Assembly: GCA_017439585.1 (NCBI GenBank)
Contig: JAFSIV010000016.1
Location: 38,648 to 102,647, forward strand
Source: Clostridia bacterium
GTDB taxonomy: Bacteria; Bacillota; Clostridia; Oscillospirales; Acutalibacteraceae
DNA length: 64,000 nt
Direction: 5' to 3'
Part shown: one piece after another, positions 9,665-19,068 of the stretch
Numbering within the stretch: position 1 is the stretch's first letter
How the letters are laid out: every line of letters starts with the position of its first letter
Position numbers and translations under genes: made by a program
The notes under the pieces: generated by a model
Databases searched by the model: none
What the model was told of the DNA's origin: nothing
Seen by the model: the letters and a program-made list of their open reading frames with translations, nothing else

Positions 9665-10112
9665 TAGGGGACGACCATTGGTCGTCCGTTAGTTTTATAT
9701 TCACAATTTAATAAGATTGAAATTTTACATTGTCGCTCGTGCCGCGACTGGCACACCCTTTCTTATGTGGGCGAAAAGAAAGGGTGAAAAGATTCGCCTG
9801 AGGGGGAATTTCGATTTTCCCCCTTGTGTTGTCGGGAATATAATTTGTGCTAAATTTCCTTTCAACAACCGCCTTCGGCTTCAATGAAAGGCGGTTTGTA
9901 CTGTTTTGAAGTTTATTCGCCGACAACACCACCCCCTTAAACGACAAGGGCGTTGCCCTTGACCTTTTAAAAAACAATTTTTATTATATAGGGTACGGAT
10001 TTATCCGTACCGAAAACGGAAAGCATAAATAACTTACCTGCAAAAACATTTTACATTTGCAGAATAAAAATCAAATTGGTATACCGTAAGGACGACCATT
10101 GGTGTCCGTTGT
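9665..10112. repeat. Intergenic patch of dispersed palindromic repeats
   Basis: The region holds no convincing gene. It is bounded by two near-identical direct repeats, GGACGACCATTGGTCGTCCGTT at 9669 (itself a hairpin) and a GACGACCATTGGTGTCCGTT copy at 10091. Between them are several self-complementary segments: AACCGCC...GGCGGTT around 9869-9899, AAGGGCGTTGCCCTT around 9948-9962, and the palindrome GGTACGGAT/ATCCGTACC around 9991-10010. A minus-strand open frame at 9708-9977 has a Cys/Arg/Ser-rich composition unlike a protein. The pattern fits dispersed intergenic repeats or remnants of miniature elements. Confidence 0.55.
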
Positions 10113-10125
10113 TTGTTGTATAACA

Positions 10126-10158
10126 AAAAGCTCTTGATGAATTTCATCAAGAGCTTTT
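10126..10158 (-). terminator. Intrinsic terminator of serS
   Basis: AAAAGCTCTTGATGA/TCATCAAGAGCTTTT forms a perfect 15-bp stem with a 3-nt loop, 15 bp beyond the serS stop. It has T tracts on both sides, so it could work in both directions. Confidence 0.9.
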
Positions 10159-10173
10159 AAAATTTTAAGTTGA

Positions 10174-11463
10174 TTATTCAATAATTTCTTTTCCGCCCAT
10201 ATAAGGTCTTAAAGCCTCAGGAATTAAAACGGAATATTTTTCACCGTCGAAACGGAGGTTGTTTTCCAAGAAAGCAATAAGCATACGAGGAGGAGCAACA
10301 ACGGTGTTATTAAGGGTATGAGCTAAATATTTCTTACCGTCTGCACCTTTTACTCTGATACCTAAACGGCGAGCCTGAGCATCACCCAGATTAGAGCAGG
10401 AGCAAACCTCAAAATATTTTTGCTGTTTCGGACTCCAAGCCTCAACATCATAGGATTTAACTTTTAAGTCTGCAAGGTCGCCTGTGCAGCATTCGAGGGT
10501 TCTGACAGGGATATCCAAGCTTCTGAAAAGCTCTACTGAATAGCTCCACATTTTATTAAACCATTCCATACTTTCCTCAGGCTTGCAGATAACTATCATT
10601 TCCTGCTTTTCGAATTGGTGAATACGGTAAATACCGCGTTCCTCAATACCGTGAGCGCCTTTTTCCTTGCGGAAGCAAGGAGAATAGCTGGTTAAAGTCA
10701 GAGGAAGGGTTTCCTCAGGGGTTATGGTATCAATGAATTTGCCTATCATAGAATGCTCAGAGGTTCCGATAAGATAGAGGTCCTCGCCCTCAATTTTATA
10801 CATCATAGCATCCATTTCTTCGAAGCTCATAACACCTGTTACAACATTGCTTCTAATCATAAAAGGAGGAATACAATAGGTGAAGCCTTTGTCTATCATA
10901 AAGTCGCGCGCATAAGCGGTAACAGCAGAATGAAGTCTTGCAATATCGCCCATAAGATAATAGAAACCTTCGCCTGCAACTCTGCCGGCGGATTCTTTAT
11001 CAATACCATTGAATATTTGCATAATATCGGTGTGATAAGGGATTTCAAAATCGGCCTTAGTTTGTTCGCCGTATTGCTTAACTTCAACATTCTCGCTATC
11101 GTCTTTACCTACAGGAACGCTTTCGTCAACAATATTCGGTATCTTCATTTGAATATCTAAAACCTTTTTAGAAAGCTCGGTTTCTTTTTCTTCTAGCGCT
11201 TTAAGCTCAGCCGCTTGCTCATTTACAAGCTTTTTCATTTCCTCAGCTTCATCGCGCTTGCCCTGAGCCATTAAGAAACCGATCTGTTTACTAACTTTAT
11301 TGCGGTTAGCTCTAAGCTCGTTTGCACGGTTGTTAGCGGCGCATTTTTCTCCATATAACTCGATAATTTCGTCAACCAATGGCAATTTATTATCCTTAAA
11401 CTTGCGTTTAATGTTTTCTTTAACTAATTCGGGGTTTTCGCATATAAATTTAATATCTAACAT
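10174..11463 (-). CDS. serS: Seryl-tRNA synthetase
   Basis: This is a class II aminoacyl-tRNA synthetase charging tRNA-Ser, 429 residues from the ATG at 11463, which has GGAG 7 bp upstream. The N-terminal long coiled coil (about residues 28-105) that grips the tRNA variable arm is visible as heptads rich in Lys, Glu and Ala. Motif 2 appears as FRKEKGAHG...RIHQFEK and motif 3 near the C-terminus as NTVVAPPRMLIAFLEN. The length is normal. A consensus promoter lies 40-65 bp upstream. I found no T-box in the 60-bp leader. Confidence 0.97.
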   Translation of the reverse strand: MLDIKFICENPELVKENIKRKFKDNKLPLVDEIIELYGEKCAANNRANELRANRNKVSKQIGFLMAQGKRDEAEEMKKLVNEQAAELKALEEKETELSKKVLDIQMKIPNIVDESVPVGKDDSENVEVKQYGEQTKADFEIPYHTDIMQIFNGIDKESAGRVAGEGFYYLMGDIARLHSAVTAYARDFMIDKGFTYCIPPFMIRSNVVTGVMSFEEMDAMMYKIEGEDLYLIGTSEHSMIGKFIDTITPEETLPLTLTSYSPCFRKEKGAHGIEERGIYRIHQFEKQEMIVICKPEESMEWFNKMWSYSVELFRSLDIPVRTLECCTGDLADLKVKSYDVEAWSPKQQKYFEVCSCSNLGDAQARRLGIRVKGADGKKYLAHTLNNTVVAPPRMLIAFLENNLRFDGEKYSVLIPEALRPYMGGKEIIE

Positions 11464-11499
11464 TTTAACTCTCCTCAAAGGAAATTTTTACATCAATTT

Positions 11500-11528
11500 A
11501 GTATAGCATAGCAAGGATATTTTGTCAA
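11500..11528 (-). promoter_or_regulatory. Promoter of serS
   Basis: On the minus strand TTGACA (11528-11523) and TATACT (11505-11500) are 17 bp apart. The -35 box overlaps the stop codon of the upstream phosphatase gene. Confidence 0.85.
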
Positions 11529-12130
11529 ACTATATCATAAGCCTCAACAATACCGCTTTTATGGTAAAGCGAGGGGGTTATTAAGATAGAATAACCTCTG
11601 CCGCAATCAGCAGTCCATTCAACCGGCTTATGCTGAGGAACTGCGGTAACACCTAAAAGCATCATAATAGCACCGCCGTGCATTATAACCGCTGATTCTG
11701 AAATTCCTTTATTTAACATATCTATAACAATTTCATTAAGACCCAAGCAAAGTCTTTTAATAAAATCGGAGTTGCTTTCGCCGTTTGGAGTAGAATCAAG
11801 TCTGCCTGATGCCCAAGCGGTAAAATTAGGGTTAATTTCAAGCTCTGAGGCAGTTTTACCCTCAAAATCACCAAAGTCATATTCCTTTAAATTATCAACA
11901 GGGATTATAGGCATATCGGGGTATAGCACCGAGGCAGTTTGGCGGCATCTAAGCAAGGGACTTGAATAAACCGCTTGAACGCTAGGGTATTCAATATCGC
12001 TTTTTAAAAGTCTAAGCTCGTTTAAACCCTCAGGGGATAGAGGTATATCGGTTTTAGAGCCGATATATTGCCCTAAAATATTGGCATCAGTAGCACCGTG
12101 CCTTATAAGATGTATTTTTAATGTTTTCAT
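11525..12130 (-). CDS. Histidine phosphatase family protein
   Basis: This 201-residue phosphoglycerate-mutase-like phosphatase carries the catalytic RHG at the N-terminus (IHLIRHGATDAN), a second Arg in VYSSPLLRCRQTA, the acid residue in EYDFGDFEGK, and the second His in VIMHGGAIMMLLG. The start chosen is ATG 12130. It overlaps the hemW stop in an ATGA and has GGAG 8 bp upstream; a GTG nine bases earlier is the alternative. The substrate is unknown: CobC/GpmB-like small phosphatases look alike at this level. Confidence 0.85.
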   Translation of the reverse strand: MKTLKIHLIRHGATDANILGQYIGSKTDIPLSPEGLNELRLLKSDIEYPSVQAVYSSPLLRCRQTASVLYPDMPIIPVDNLKEYDFGDFEGKTASELEINPNFTAWASGRLDSTPNGESNSDFIKRLCLGLNEIVIDMLNKGISESAVIMHGGAIMMLLGVTAVPQHKPVEWTADCGRGYSILITPSLYHKSGIVEAYDIV

Positions 12131-13221
12131 TCTAAACACTCCAAAAGTTCGGAAATAATTGCGTTTGAAACCAGCATACCGTTATTGGTAAGAGAAATTT
12201 TTCGGTTTTCGATTTTCATAAGCCCGTTTTTTTCAAAGATTTTGCATTTTTCCATAAAGCTTTGAGGAAAATCACCGCTTATGCCTTCGGCAAGTCTTAA
12301 TCCAAGCATAATATATTCGTCTTGTTTCCCACCGAAATCATCAAATATCGGCTCGTTTCCTTTTATAAAGCCTTTAAGGTCTTTTGGGTAGAAAAAACGC
12401 TTGTTATCTATAAACGAATGAGCTGCCGCGCCTATACCTAAATATTCGTAAAGCTTCCAGTATTTAGTATTATGGCGGCTTTGAAAATCTGTTTTGCAGA
12501 AATTTGATATTTCATAATGCTTATATCCTTTTTTCTCTAAATATTCGCTCATAAAGAGATATTGTTCGGCAACCGAGTCCTCGTCGGGTAAATTTAAACT
12601 GTCTTTCAATTTATAAAAAACCGTTTTCTCTTCGATTTTTAATATATAAGACGAAATATGCTCAGGCTTTAAGCTTAATAATAAATCAAGACTTTTTCTA
12701 AGAGAAGAAATATCGGAATCTGGAAGACCTATCATAATATCAAGCGAAATATTATTAAAGCCTAAATCTCTTGCAAGTTTAACCGAGTTTATAGTATCTA
12801 AGGCAGTGTGAGTTCTGCCTAAAACTTTAAGCTCTGAATTAATTCCGCTTTGCATACCGATAGAAAGCCGGTTAAAGCCCGATTTTTTAGCATATTTTAA
12901 AATATTATTAATATCGCCTGACGGATTTAACTCTAAGGTTATTTCGCTGTTTGGCAAAATATTAAAATTTTCGGTTATACTGCTCATTATTTCGGGCAGA
13001 CGATAGGATAAAAGACTTGGTGTTCCTCCACCGAAATAAATAGTATCAATGGGGCGGTCAAATTTGCCGCCCCATTGTTTTATTGACCTTATCAAAGCAT
13101 CTTTATAACTATCCAAAAGCTCGTCAGTTATAAATGAGGAATAAAAGTCGCAATATTTACATTTTTTAACGCAAAACGGAACATTTATATAAAGACCTGC
13201 GTTATTATGCAAGGATTTCAC
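12127..13221 (-). CDS. hemW: HemW-like radical SAM protein (coproporphyrinogen III oxidase-like)
   Basis: This protein of about 364 residues has the radical SAM cluster motif CxxxCxxC (C17, C21, C24, context NVPFCVKKCKYCDFY), the GGGTPS glycine motif, and a C-terminal HemN-type domain. It lacks the features of true HemN and fits HemW, a heme chaperone-like protein. There is no ATG near the conserved start. GTG at 13221 overlaps the end of pduL by 17 bp, and TTG at 13212 is the alternative, so translation is probably coupled. The gene is followed by an ATGA overlap into the phosphatase. Confidence 0.87.
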   Translation of the reverse strand: MKSLHNNAGLYINVPFCVKKCKYCDFYSSFITDELLDSYKDALIRSIKQWGGKFDRPIDTIYFGGGTPSLLSYRLPEIMSSITENFNILPNSEITLELNPSGDINNILKYAKKSGFNRLSIGMQSGINSELKVLGRTHTALDTINSVKLARDLGFNNISLDIMIGLPDSDISSLRKSLDLLLSLKPEHISSYILKIEEKTVFYKLKDSLNLPDEDSVAEQYLFMSEYLEKKGYKHYEISNFCKTDFQSRHNTKYWKLYEYLGIGAAAHSFIDNKRFFYPKDLKGFIKGNEPIFDDFGGKQDEYIMLGLRLAEGISGDFPQSFMEKCKIFEKNGLMKIENRKISLTNNGMLVSNAIISELLECLE

Positions 13222-13777
13222 CAGTGCAGCTGCCGGGAACACAAGCGGCATTAGCTTCGTCAGTATCAATATGCATAGCAAGAGCATAGCTATCGCTAAC
13301 ACGGGCTATAACATCGGCAAAAATAAGAGCTCTGCCTTCGGTTGAGATTTTAACCTCAACGATTTGCTTATCAGAAATACCGTATTTAGCGGCATCAGCA
13401 GTAGTCATATGTATATGACGCTTAGCAGCGATAACACCCTCGGCAATTTCGATTTCGCCGTTAGGACCTATGATTTTGCAGGTTCCGCTTTCCTTAATAT
13501 CGCCCGACTCTCTGATAGGAGCAGTAACACCGATAGAGCGAGCATCGGTTAAGGATAATTCAACCTGAGTATCAGGACGAACAGGACCTAAAATAGAAGC
13601 CTTTATAGAGCCCTTAGGACCTACGATAGTAACCTTTTCTTCGCAAGCGAACTGACCGGGTTGAGATAAATCCTTTTTGTTTGTAAGCTCATAGCCCTCG
13701 CCGAAAAGAATATCTAAGTCCTTGCGGGAAACATGGATATGACGAGCTGAAATTTCAACTAAAACTTCCTTTTTCAT
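13205..13777 (-). CDS. pduL: PduL-type phosphate propanoyl/acetyltransferase
   Basis: This 190-residue enzyme has the two zinc-binding RHIH motifs diagnostic of PduL (H13/H15 and H121/H123), each opening one of the two beta-barrel halves. It interconverts acyl-CoA and acyl phosphate. No microcompartment shell genes are nearby and no N-terminal encapsulation peptide is seen: the protein starts directly at KKEVLVEISARHIHV. It therefore probably serves as a housekeeping phosphotransacetylase feeding acetate kinase. An AGGAG-type site precedes the ATG. It is the first gene of the pduL-hemW-phosphatase run. Confidence 0.9.
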   Translation of the reverse strand: MKKEVLVEISARHIHVSRKDLDILFGEGYELTNKKDLSQPGQFACEEKVTIVGPKGSIKASILGPVRPDTQVELSLTDARSIGVTAPIRESGDIKESGTCKIIGPNGEIEIAEGVIAAKRHIHMTTADAAKYGISDKQIVEVKISTEGRALIFADVIARVSDSYALAMHIDTDEANAACVPGSCTGEILA

Positions 13778-13858
13778 TTTAAAATCTCCTTTTAAATTTA
13801 TAACATTATAATTTTAACACAATTTTACAGTATTTCAAGTAAAATATTAAAATTAATA

Positions 13859-14842
13859 TTAATTTTTTGGTTTTATTTTTGAAAGAGGATTAGAGTCCAC
13901 CGCGTGTTTTATCTGTTTATCGGAAACATGGGTGTAAATCTGGGTTGTTCCAAGGCTTGCATGCCCTAAAATATCCTTCAAAACCCGGATATCAACATTT
14001 CCGTGTTGATACATAAGGGTGGCGGCTGTATGACGAAGCTTGTGGGTTGAATAGCCCATACCTCCGAGTCCCGATTTTTCAAGATAGGTTTTAACTATAT
14101 GCTGAACGGTTTTATTGCTTATTCTTCTATGATTTCGGCTAATAAAGAGAGCGTTTTTTTCGGTTACGGGGAGATTATCGCGCGGTCTTACGGCAAGATA
14201 ATCATTTATAGCATTAATGCAGGCCTCGTTTAAATAAACTATTCTTTCTTTGTTTCCTTTGCCCGTAACCGTCATAGTATTATCGCTTTTTATATCGTTT
14301 ATATTTAAAGAGCAGAGCTCAGAAAGACGCAAACCGCAGTTTAAAAACAGGGTTAAAATGCAAAAATCGCGTTTTGCATTGTTGCCTTCAACCGAATTTA
14401 AAAGCTCAATAGAGTCCTCTAAGGTTAAATGTTTAGGTAAGCTCTGTTTAACCTTTGGCGATTCTAATAAAAGGGCGGGGTTTTGGTCTATTTGGTGGGT
14501 ATTAGCAGAAAGATATTTAAAAAATATTCTAAGGGTTGAGGTTTTTCGGGCTCTTGCTGCTGTATGGTTATCTCGCTCATTTTTGCAAAACACCAAAAAA
14601 GAATAGAGGTCTGAGGTGGTTATGGTTTTAATAAGCTCAATATCAACCGAGCTAATATCAATTTTCTCAAAAGGAGTATCCTTAGGTACCATACCTTTTT
14701 GCATTAAAATATATCGGAAAAATATTAAAAGGTCGCAGTAGTATTCATTAACCGAGAGGGCGGATTTTCCTTTAATAGCCTCGTTATAGGTTAAAAAATC
14801 CCTTATAACATCGGGTAAATTTTGCAAAACTTCAAGCTTCAT
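13859..14842 (-). CDS. Tyrosine recombinase (XerC/XerD-like)
   Basis: This 327-residue phage-integrase-family recombinase has an N-terminal SAM-like core-binding domain (residues 10-115). The catalytic set is complete: R172 (GLRLSEL), K195 (GKGNKER), H267/R270 (HKLRH), H294 (LGHAS) and the nucleophile Y303 (TTQIYTH). Length and motifs fit the XerC/XerD dimer-resolution group, and core genes surround it. No mobile cargo is adjacent, so a chromosomal role is likelier than a phage origin. GAGG lies 10 bp before the ATG. A xer-type dif site was not seen here. Confidence 0.9.
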   Translation of the reverse strand: MKLEVLQNLPDVIRDFLTYNEAIKGKSALSVNEYYCDLLIFFRYILMQKGMVPKDTPFEKIDISSVDIELIKTITTSDLYSFLVFCKNERDNHTAARARKTSTLRIFFKYLSANTHQIDQNPALLLESPKVKQSLPKHLTLEDSIELLNSVEGNNAKRDFCILTLFLNCGLRLSELCSLNINDIKSDNTMTVTGKGNKERIVYLNEACINAINDYLAVRPRDNLPVTEKNALFISRNHRRISNKTVQHIVKTYLEKSGLGGMGYSTHKLRHTAATLMYQHGNVDIRVLKDILGHASLGTTQIYTHVSDKQIKHAVDSNPLSKIKPKN

Positions 14843-15006
14843 AAATTAAACCTCAAATAAATTTTTATCGCATATAAATAATATCACTTTTAAAGAGAAA
14901 AATCAATCTTAATAAATTCTTAAAGATTTATATGCTTTCTTTTTAAAATCTTTTTATGTATAATGATTGTAGTTAGTTGAAGTTAAGGTTTTGGGGGACT
15001 GAGAAA

Positions 15007-15708
15007 ATGAACACTATTTTAATTTGCGATGATGAAAAGGATATTGTTAATGCTCTTAGAATCTATCTTGAAGCCGAGGGGTATAATACCGTTTTGGCTT
15101 ATAACGGCTTAGAAGCCATAGAAAAGGTCAAAGAAAATAATATAGAGCTTTGTTTAATGGATATTATGATGCCTTTGTGCGACGGGATAACCGCTATGGC
15201 AAAAATTCGCGAATTTTCAAATATTCCTATTATTCTGCTAACCGCAAAAAGCGAGAATACCGATAAAATTTTAGGACTTAATGTCGGCGCAGATGACTAT
15301 GTAACAAAGCCTTTTAATCCGGTTGAGCTGATGGCTAGGGTGCGCTCGCAGCTTAGGAGGTACACCAAGCTTGGCGGAAGCAAATCGGAAAAGAGCGATA
15401 GCTATATAATCGGTAATATCGAGCTTAATGATAATTCCAAACAGGTTGCGGTTGACGGTGAAATTATAAGCTTAACACCAACCGAATTTGAAATACTTAA
15501 ACTTTTAATGCAAAATGCAGGAACGGTTTTATCACCCTCTGAGATATATCGCAGAGTCTGGAATGATGAAGCCTACGGCGGTGAGGGCACTGTTGCGGTA
15601 CATATAAGACATATCAGAGAAAAAATAGAAATTAATCCTGCCGAGCCCCGTTATTTAAAGGTTGTTTGGGCACATGGATATAAAATGGAAAGGGATGGCA
15701 TGAAATGA
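15007..15708 (+). CDS. OmpR/PhoB-family response regulator
   Basis: The protein has 233 residues from the ATG at 15007. The receiver domain (residues 1-120) has the acidic pocket D8/D9, phospho-acceptor D52 in LMDIMMP, and K102 in TKPFNP. The C-terminal winged helix (about residues 135-230) ends in RYLKVVWAHGYKME. A TATAAT at 14959-14964 is a probable -10 box. The gene overlaps its kinase by an ATGA. The next genes are an amidase, a VTT protein and an ABC/FtsX transporter, so the pair probably controls an envelope-stress or peptide-resistance response. Confidence 0.92.
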   Translation: MNTILICDDEKDIVNALRIYLEAEGYNTVLAYNGLEAIEKVKENNIELCLMDIMMPLCDGITAMAKIREFSNIPIILLTAKSENTDKILGLNVGADDYVTKPFNPVELMARVRSQLRRYTKLGGSKSEKSDSYIIGNIELNDNSKQVAVDGEIISLTPTEFEILKLLMQNAGTVLSPSEIYRRVWNDEAYGGEGTVAVHIRHIREKIEINPAEPRYLKVVWAHGYKMERDGMK

Positions 15709-17630
15709 AGCTAAGAGAAGTTTTAGGGCTTAAAATAACCGCCGTTATATTTTCTTATATTTCGGTTCTTATTTTGGTTATAAGTCTTTTTTCGGTAGCG
15801 GTTATGGGATATTATAAGTTTTATTTCAGCAGCGAAAAAATCGTGACCGAAGAAATTTTAACCGATATGGCTGAGAGTGAAAGCTATTATATTCATAACC
15901 TTTTGGATGAAAAAATGGAACTTGCCAAATATTATAAGGATAAAAACGTTTATTTTTGTGTTACTAATTTAAAAACCGGAGAAATCTTAGAAACCAATTA
16001 TAAAGACCAACCTTATATTGCCGAGGCTTCAACCGTTTACGGCGAGTATATCGAGGAAGAATTTGCAAGAGAAGACGGTGTAACAGCATTTAGAGACAAG
16101 CTTATTAATGAATATCAGGTTGATGTTTTTGTTGCTAAAAATATGACCAAAAGTGATTTATTTTCGGTAGTAAAGAAAATAATTTCGGTAGGCTATACGC
16201 TTAGGTATTATTTGGTGTTTATAGCTCTTATATCGTTAGCTGTATTTATATTTACGGTTTGTTATCTTTTCTGCGCCGCAGGGCATATAAAATTTGGCAA
16301 AATCAAACGCAATTTTATAGATAGAATACCGCTTGATATCTTAACCGCCTTGCTTACGGGTATTTTCTTAGCGGTTTTTGTAATTGTTATAGAGTATTCT
16401 TATAATTTTGATGAAATCGGGTTAGCTATGATAATGTATGTGCCTTGCTCGGCACTCTATTTTGTGGTGCTTGGATATTGTCTTAGCATTGCAACAAGAA
16501 TAAAAACCAAAACGCTTTTTAAAAATAATGTTTTATATATTGTTTTTAAAAAAATTATGAAATATATAAAAATTATATGGGATAGTGTATGGTATATTTT
16601 TTCAAATTTAGCATTGGCTTATAAAACTGTAATAGCTATTATAGCCGTTTGCTTTGCTGAATTTTTGTTTTGCTTGATATTTGGACTTGCAACATCAATT
16701 ATTTTTTCTGAGTATTATATGCCTTATGCAGTTATATTCGGTCTTATACTTGTAAATTCAGTTCTTGTTTTGGCGGTCTTATATATCGCGGTTATATTGC
16801 AGAATATAAAATCTGGCGGAGAAAGAATTGCGAGAGGCGACCTTGACTATAAAATAGATACTAGATTTATGTTTGGCGATTTCAAGAAATTTGCAATGTC
16901 GCTTAATAATATAAATGAAGGCTTGCAGTCTGCCATTAATGAAAAAATGAAAAGCGAGCGGTTTAAAACCGAGCTTATAACCAATGTTTCACACGATATC
17001 AAAACTCCTTTAACCTCAATAGTTAATTATGTTGATTTGCTTAAAAAAGAAAAAATTGAGAGCGCGGAAGCTAAAAAATATATAGACGTTCTGGATAGAC
17101 AGTCGATAAGACTTAAAAAATTGGTTGAGGATTTAATGGATGCTTCAAAGGTTTCAACAGGTAATATTTCGGTAGAACTCACTAAATGCGATGCGGGTGT
17201 TCTTTTGAATCAGGCGCTTGCCGAGTTCGAGGAGAAGCTTAATAAGGCAAACATTAAAACGGTTGTTGTTATGCCTGAGCAAAGCGTTAAAATCTTAGCC
17301 GACGGAAGACATTTATGGCGAGTTTTTGATAATCTGCTTAATAACATCTGCAAATATGCTCTTGAAAACACAAGGGCTTATATAGATTTGAAGGTTATAG
17401 ATAAAAAAGCGGTTATTTTGTTTAGAAATATTTCTAAATATGAGCTAAATGTTTCGGCAGAGGATTTAATGGAACGTTTTGTAAGAGGGGATACTTCAAG
17501 AAACACCGAGGGAAGCGGTTTAGGTCTGTCAATAGCTAAAAGTTTAGTTGAGCTTCAAAACGGAAATATGGAACTTTTTATTGACGGTGACCTCTTTAAA
17601 GCCGAGATAACCTTTGATGTTATAGATTAA
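15705..17630 (+). CDS. Multi-pass membrane sensor histidine kinase
   Basis: This kinase has 641 residues. One N-terminal membrane helix (about residues 13-38) leads to an extracellular region to about residue 160. Five or six further helices follow (about 162-190, 215-240, 243-265, 300-325 and 335-365), then a HAMP-like linker. The HisKA box is NVSHDIKTPLTSIVNYV with the phospho-His near residue 430, the N box DNLLNNICKYA is near 541, and the G box GSGLGLSIAKSLV is near 604. The many-helix sensor region is longer than in standard two-helix kinases. It is translationally coupled to the response regulator. Confidence 0.9.
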   Translation: MKLREVLGLKITAVIFSYISVLILVISLFSVAVMGYYKFYFSSEKIVTEEILTDMAESESYYIHNLLDEKMELAKYYKDKNVYFCVTNLKTGEILETNYKDQPYIAEASTVYGEYIEEEFAREDGVTAFRDKLINEYQVDVFVAKNMTKSDLFSVVKKIISVGYTLRYYLVFIALISLAVFIFTVCYLFCAAGHIKFGKIKRNFIDRIPLDILTALLTGIFLAVFVIVIEYSYNFDEIGLAMIMYVPCSALYFVVLGYCLSIATRIKTKTLFKNNVLYIVFKKIMKYIKIIWDSVWYIFSNLALAYKTVIAIIAVCFAEFLFCLIFGLATSIIFSEYYMPYAVIFGLILVNSVLVLAVLYIAVILQNIKSGGERIARGDLDYKIDTRFMFGDFKKFAMSLNNINEGLQSAINEKMKSERFKTELITNVSHDIKTPLTSIVNYVDLLKKEKIESAEAKKYIDVLDRQSIRLKKLVEDLMDASKVSTGNISVELTKCDAGVLLNQALAEFEEKLNKANIKTVVVMPEQSVKILADGRHLWRVFDNLLNNICKYALENTRAYIDLKVIDKKAVILFRNISKYELNVSAEDLMERFVRGDTSRNTEGSGLGLSIAKSLVELQNGNMELFIDGDLFKAEITFDVID

Positions 17631-17650
17631 GGGAGATTAAGGGAAATAAA

Positions 17651-18361
17651 ATGGCTAGTAAAAAATACACCCCTCGCCAAAGAGCGAGGAGACGGAAAAT
17701 TATGATAAGACGAGCGGTTGTATTGCTGTTTACGGTTATTGTAACAATCGCACTTATAAGCTCGGTTGTAGGCATTGCAAGTCTTATAAAAGGTATAGTT
17801 TATGATGAGGGTTTCACTCCTGCACCTTATGGCTCTAATCTTTCTAAAAAGGTGAAACAGGCAAAGGAAACCGAGATACCTGATTTTATTGAAGAGGACC
17901 TTATTCAAAAGCATTCAACTGCAAGAACGGGTATTCTTCTTTCGGATATCAAGCATGTTGTTGTTCATTATGTTGGAAACCCCGATACCACCGCACAGAA
18001 TAACCGAGATTATTTTAATAAGCTAACAACCGATGTCAGCTCGCATTTTGTGGTAGGGCTTGACGGTGAGATTATTCAGTGTGTGCCTTTATATGAAAAA
18101 TCGGCTGCAAGTAATGAGAGGAATAAGGATTCTATCTCTATTGAGGTTTGCCATCCCGATAGCACAGGCAAATTTAATGAGGAAACATATAATTCGCTTG
18201 TGAAGCTCACTGCTTGGCTTTGCGATGAATTTTCACTTGACTATTCTTCTATTTTAAGGCATTATGATATTACAGGGAAACAATGTCCCAAATATTATGT
18301 CGAAAATCCTGATAAATGGGATAAATTTTTAGAAGATGTGGAAGATTTTATGAATGAGTAA
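17651..18361 (+). CDS. Membrane-anchored N-acetylmuramoyl-L-alanine amidase (PGRP/amidase_2)
   Basis: This is a 236-residue protein. A strongly basic start (RQRARRRKIMIRR) and one hydrophobic helix (about residues 20-43) form an uncleaved anchor. The amidase_2 domain starts at about residue 98 with VVVHYVG. The zinc ligands are this His, a second His in ILRHYDITGKQCPKY, and the Cys of the same segment; NSISIEV-type core strands lie between. It cleaves the MurNAc-L-Ala bond of peptidoglycan. It lies 20 bp after the kinase and overlaps the VTT gene by 8 bp, in one envelope operon. Confidence 0.87.
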   Translation: MASKKYTPRQRARRRKIMIRRAVVLLFTVIVTIALISSVVGIASLIKGIVYDEGFTPAPYGSNLSKKVKQAKETEIPDFIEEDLIQKHSTARTGILLSDIKHVVVHYVGNPDTTAQNNRDYFNKLTTDVSSHFVVGLDGEIIQCVPLYEKSAASNERNKDSISIEVCHPDSTGKFNEETYNSLVKLTAWLCDEFSLDYSSILRHYDITGKQCPKYYVENPDKWDKFLEDVEDFMNE

Positions 18362-19058
18362 GCTTAAAGAAACCTTAACCGAAAAACAAAAGAAAATCAT
18401 AGCGGTTTTATGCTTTTTGAGTTTTATTTTGTTTTCGGCGGTTGTTACTTGGTATATCGGAGTTCCGATGATAAAGTTCGTCGAGCAGCCTGAGCAGTTT
18501 AGAGTTTGGGTTGATTCTCATGGATTTTTTGGAAAACTGGCTTTCATAGGTATGGTTATTTTTCAGGTTTTAATCGCATTTGTGCCGGGAGAGCCTTTGG
18601 AAATTGTTGCAGGTTATGCTTTCGGCGCGGTTGAAGGTACTATACTTTGCGTTATTGGAATAACGATAGGCAGTATGCTTGTTTTTCTGCTTGTCAGAAA
18701 ATTCGGGGTTATGTTGGTTGAGGTATTTTTCAGCCGAGAGAAAATTCGCTCTCTCAGGTTTTTAAAGAGTAAAAAAAGCCGAAGCATTATAACCTTTTTA
18801 GTATTTTTCTTGCCGGGAACACCTAAGGATTTGCTAACCTATTTTGTTGGGTTAACCGATATTAAAATGGGCAATTTTTTATTGCTTGCTTCCCTTGCAA
18901 GACTTCCCTCGATAATAACCTCAACGGTTGGCGGAGACGCTTTGGGACTTGGAAATTATATTTTTGCGGTAATAGTTTTCGCGGTTGCGGTAGTGTTAAG
19001 TCTTATAGGTTATTTGATTTATACTGCTATAAGTCGCAAGCGAAGTAAAAACCGATAA
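18354..19058 (+). CDS. VTT-domain (TVP38/TMEM64, DedA-like) membrane protein
   Basis: This 234-residue protein has five or six membrane helices. It carries the re-entrant VTT-domain signature PGEPLEIVAGYAFG near residue 78 and FFLPGTPKDLLTYFVG near residue 155, typical of the SNARE-associated/VTT superfamily. Members act in lipid scrambling, undecaprenyl-phosphate recycling or membrane homeostasis. Which applies cannot be told from the sequence, though the wall-gene context favours a lipid-carrier role. The start overlaps the amidase stop by 8 bp. Confidence 0.85.
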   Translation: MSKLKETLTEKQKKIIAVLCFLSFILFSAVVTWYIGVPMIKFVEQPEQFRVWVDSHGFFGKLAFIGMVIFQVLIAFVPGEPLEIVAGYAFGAVEGTILCVIGITIGSMLVFLLVRKFGVMLVEVFFSREKIRSLRFLKSKKSRSIITFLVFFLPGTPKDLLTYFVGLTDIKMGNFLLLASLARLPSIITSTVGGDALGLGNYIFAVIVFAVAVVLSLIGYLIYTAISRKRSKNR

Positions 19059-19068
19059 GGAGATTTAT

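Noticed and set aside
9708-9977. 89-codon minus-strand open frame
   Set aside because: Its composition (Arg/Ser/Cys-rich, no hydrophobic core pattern) and its position inside a patch of palindromic repeats argue against a protein.
10174-11463. T-box leader expected for serS
   Set aside because: The promoter leaves a leader of only about 30 nt, and no GGTGGTACCGCG-like core is present.
13205-13777. Bacterial microcompartment locus
   Set aside because: PduL is present without shell proteins, signature enzymes or an encapsulation peptide.
13859-14842. Phage or element integrase
   Set aside because: All motifs fit XerC/XerD-type recombinases and the neighbours are core genes without att-like repeats or cargo.
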